In this document: positions 15,074-16,610 of the stretch, in pieces
Numbering within the stretch: the stretch's first letter is position 1
How the letters are laid out: each line of letters begins with the position of its first letter
Assembly (NCBI GenBank): GCA_947630465.1
Contig: CANRHT010000277.1
Coordinates: 1-16,610 of the forward strand
Direction of reading: 5' to 3'
DNA from: an uncultured Pseudomonadaceae bacterium
GTDB taxonomy: Bacteria > Pseudomonadota > Gammaproteobacteria > Pseudomonadales > Pseudomonadaceae
Length of the DNA: 16,610 bases
Position numbers and translations under genes: made by a program
The notes under the pieces: generated by a model
Database searches by the model: none
Told to the model about the DNA's origin: nothing
Seen by the model: only the letters and a program-made list of their open reading frames with translations

Positions 15074-16278
15074 TAGGCGACCTTTTCCTTGCTTGCTCCT
15101 TGGATTAACTCGCCAGAGAAGGCTTTTTGTAGGATGGATTGCTTGAGTTCGTCGAGGGTTATTAATTTTTCTGTATAGGTGATCTCAAGGTTTTGTGAGT
15201 ACTCTAAAATCTGATCCATTTTATCGACGTATTCGCGCTGCTTGCCTAGACTTGGAATATTTAACTCGTAATTAAACAAATGGGTGCGGTTAACTTTTGG
15301 CATTCCTGCCCTACCTGAGCCAGAAATTGCATAATCTGTAAAATCTTTACTTAACAGAACATAAAACAAGTAGTCCTTATCAAGTTTTCCACTTATCGGT
15401 ACTAACGGATATACATCAGCGCTACACAAGCCAGCGAAGTCAGGTCTACAAACCTTCATAAGGTAGGGACGAATTTTGCTATAAAGCACCATTGTTTCAT
15501 CGAAAAGAAACTTTCCTGAAATAAGTCCCTCTTCACGAGCAGTCTTAACATCAGCCAACTCTCCGGTACTTGAGACCATATTTCCTGCGCCAATGTGAGG
15601 CAGGTCTAAGTACTCGTTGTCTCTAGGGTCAATTAACTTCGACGTGATTTCACAAACATCTGACATCTTGTATTCAACCCACCCCTCCCCACGCTTGCTG
15701 AATACTTGCTGCAAGTAGCTTTCAAAAAGCTCGCGGGCGTTTTTTAGGTTTTGTTCGGTTTTGGCGCGGGCTTGTTCGATATCGGCAAAGACTTCATCAA
15801 GGATGGCGACAAGGCGTTTTTGTTCAGAAATGCAAGGATAGCTAATGAGTTGCGATTTAACTTGTGAGTCATTAACAGCAGGGTAGCTAGCTCCAGCCTG
15901 TAACTTCTCCATCCTTGTCATAAAAACATCAGACTGTAAAAAATAATACAAGTAACGATTATCCAGCTCTTCCATCGGTTGAAAGACGAAGTACCCTGTA
16001 CTGCAAACCTCCCCATCTAAATACTCTGGAACAATAGCTATTCTTTTGAGAGTAGGACGGACAGTGGCAAATATCACGTCCCCAGCAGCCATTACACGGC
16101 GAGCTCGACTTGGCGCTTCACTTCCTAATAACTCAGCTGCCTCTGTTATTTCTAAAGTTTTATTTGAAACGCTAGAAACATCAACGTAGAAGAAGCTTTT
16201 TTCGGGATGCTTGCGAGGATCAACGGTTGGGGTTTTCACAACCACCTTGCCTAAAGGCTTAGTTACCCAGCCTTTCAT
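15073..16278 (-). CDS. hsdS: type I restriction-modification specificity subunit
   Basis: The 401-residue protein recognises the bipartite target site for HsdM and HsdR. It has the usual two halves: a first target-recognition domain (about 1-150), a conserved coiled-coil spacer (EQKRLVAILDEVFADIEQ and following, about 152-193), a second target-recognition domain (about 200-345) and a second coiled coil with LDELKQSILQKAFSGELI near the end. ATG 16278 is preferred over GTG 16281 because it overlaps the hsdM stop as TGATG, the classic hsdM-hsdS arrangement. The 3' end overlaps the fic1 start. Almost no hsdM is left upstream and no hsdR is in the window, so the subunit may be orphaned. Confidence 0.92.
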   Translation of the reverse strand: MKGWVTKPLGKVVVKTPTVDPRKHPEKSFFYVDVSSVSNKTLEITEAAELLGSEAPSRARRVMAAGDVIFATVRPTLKRIAIVPEYLDGEVCSTGYFVFQPMEELDNRYLYYFLQSDVFMTRMEKLQAGASYPAVNDSQVKSQLISYPCISEQKRLVAILDEVFADIEQARAKTEQNLKNARELFESYLQQVFSKRGEGWVEYKMSDVCEITSKLIDPRDNEYLDLPHIGAGNMVSSTGELADVKTAREEGLISGKFLFDETMVLYSKIRPYLMKVCRPDFAGLCSADVYPLVPISGKLDKDYLFYVLLSKDFTDYAISGSGRAGMPKVNRTHLFNYELNIPSLGKQREYVDKMDQILEYSQNLEITYTEKLITLDELKQSILQKAFSGELIQGASKEKVA

Positions 16279-16334
16279 CACAACAACTCCTGAATACTAT
16301 CCAGAATCGCCGCGCTTTCTAAATCCAGCGCAAT
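16278..16334 (-). pseudogene. hsdM: 3' stub of hsdM (type I modification subunit)
   Basis: In the frame ending at TGA 16280-16278, the minus strand encodes ALDLESAAILDSIQELL, a typical HsdM C-terminus, overlapping hsdS by one base. Upstream of about 16332 the coding similarity ends abruptly and tRNA-Arg-like sequence begins. The methylase domains are gone, so this is a deletion scar with about 18 codons remaining. Confidence 0.7.
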
Positions 16335-16360
16335 ACTCTATCCAGCTGAGCTACGAGTGC
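16335..16360 (-). pseudogene. tRNA-Arg 5' fragment fused to the hsdM stub
   Basis: The minus strand reads GCACTCGTAGCTCAGCTGG and then ATAGAGT: acceptor 5' strand, D-arm with GCTC-AGCTGGATA-GAGT. It stops before the anticodon arm, where hsdM sequence takes over. It matches the second copy at 16436-16461 in 24 of 26 bases. Confidence 0.7.
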
Positions 16361-16398
16361 GTAATTGAAACTTGACTGCTTTTTGATAACTACCCTGT

Positions 16399-16461
16399 GT
16401 GCCCAATTTTCCAATGAGTGCCTTCGGAGGGCGGCATTCTATCCAGCTGAGCTACGGGTGC
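16399..16461 (-). pseudogene. decayed tRNA-Arg(CCG) gene
   Basis: The minus strand starts GCACCCGTAGCTCAGCTGG, the 5' half of a tRNA-Arg, and has an anticodon loop CTCCGAA with anticodon CCG. The anticodon stem keeps only GCC/GGC. The variable loop and T-arm are shortened: CATTGG is followed directly by AAAATTGGG-CAC instead of a TTCGAAT loop and a full acceptor 3' strand. At 63 bases it is about 14 short. It is more likely a pseudo-tRNA than a working gene. Confidence 0.65.
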
Positions 16462-16470
16462 AACGCGCGC

Positions 16471-16499
16471 ATTATACACACATATGAATACCGCTGTAA
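16471..16499 (-). promoter_or_regulatory. sigma-70 promoter of the decayed tRNA
   Basis: On the minus strand TTACAG (16499-16494) and a perfect TATAAT (16476-16471) are separated by 17 bases. They are followed by a GCGCGCG discriminator nine bases before the tRNA 5' end. This is the usual form of a stringently controlled stable-RNA promoter. Confidence 0.7.
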
Positions 16500-16508
16500 G
16501 TAGTGATT

Positions 16509-16548
16509 TAAGCTACGACTTTCGCCCTCTGCAGGTAGTCGTGGCTTA
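16509..16548. repeat. 12-bp inverted repeat upstream of the tRNA promoter
   Basis: TAAGCTACGACT (16509-16520) pairs with AGTCGTGGCTTA (16537-16548) at 11 of 12 positions around a 16-base loop. It could be the terminator stem of a gene outside the window or part of the tRNA-like sequence next to it. Confidence 0.45.
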
Positions 16549-16568
16549 GAATCCCGCCGAGTGCGTCA
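16543..16568 (+). other. tRNA 3'-end-like sequence on the opposite strand
   Basis: On the plus strand GGC-TTAGAAT-CCCGC resembles a T-arm with one changed loop base. CGAGTGC and then GTCA follow, like an acceptor 3' strand plus a damaged CCA end. CGAGTGC is the exact complement of the 5' acceptor GCACTCG of the tRNA fragment at 16335-16360. It may be a relic of an inverted tRNA-derived attachment site; chance is possible. The remaining bases to 16610 show nothing recognisable. Confidence 0.25.
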
Positions 16569-16610
16569 TATACATATTTTGACAATCAGACACTGACCGA
16601 AACAATATTG

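Overview
The window looks like a chromosomal segment of a gammaproteobacterium, most likely a marine or halophilic heterotroph. This rests on moderate GC content, a TRAP transporter, an E. coli-like DadA, and a tRNA-Arg(CCG)-like sequence of gammaproteobacterial type. The species cannot be named from the sequence alone.

Positions 1-12190 form a metabolic locus. It opens with the 3' end of an AcuI/YhdH-type acryloyl-CoA reductase gene, followed by a complete tripartite TRAP transporter operon (dctP-dctQ-dctM, plus strand). A 1.18-kb gap follows, holding two hairpins and what looks like a decayed gene. The rest reads on the minus strand. bauA-mmsA encode an omega-amino acid (beta-alanine):pyruvate transaminase and a CoA-acylating (methyl)malonate-semialdehyde dehydrogenase. 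dadA-ridA-alr encode a D-amino-acid dehydrogenase, an imine deaminase and an alanine racemase. A LysR-type regulator diverges from dadA. Together these suggest a closed cycle: BauA spends pyruvate to deaminate an omega-amino acid and makes L-alanine; Alr, DadA and RidA turn that alanine back into pyruvate and ammonium; MmsA turns malonate semialdehyde into acetyl-CoA. An 18-bp inverted repeat (GTTAAG-N6-CTTAAC type) lies upstream of both dctP and bauA, so uptake and catabolism are probably co-regulated.

Positions 12306-16610 are a decayed accessory region. An IS481-family insertion sequence forms its left edge. Beyond it, on the minus strand, lie the wreckage of a type I restriction-modification operon. 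A stub of hsdM is joined to a tRNA-Arg 5' fragment. An apparently intact hsdS overlaps the first 38 codons of a fic-like gene (call it fic1). The fic1 reading frame then breaks. A structured array of 24-nt inverted repeats follows with an exact 70-bp period, then a complete Fic AMP-transferase gene of another subfamily (fic2). Directly after the fic2 stop codon lies the C-terminal winged-helix coding segment of a fic1-type protein in another frame, cut off close to the IS. The right end holds a second, decayed tRNA-Arg(CCG)-like copy that keeps a good tRNA-type promoter.

The strongest points for follow-up are the shared operator linking transporter and catabolic genes, the fic gene lodged inside the remains of another fic gene, and the 70-bp hairpin repeat array upstream of fic2.
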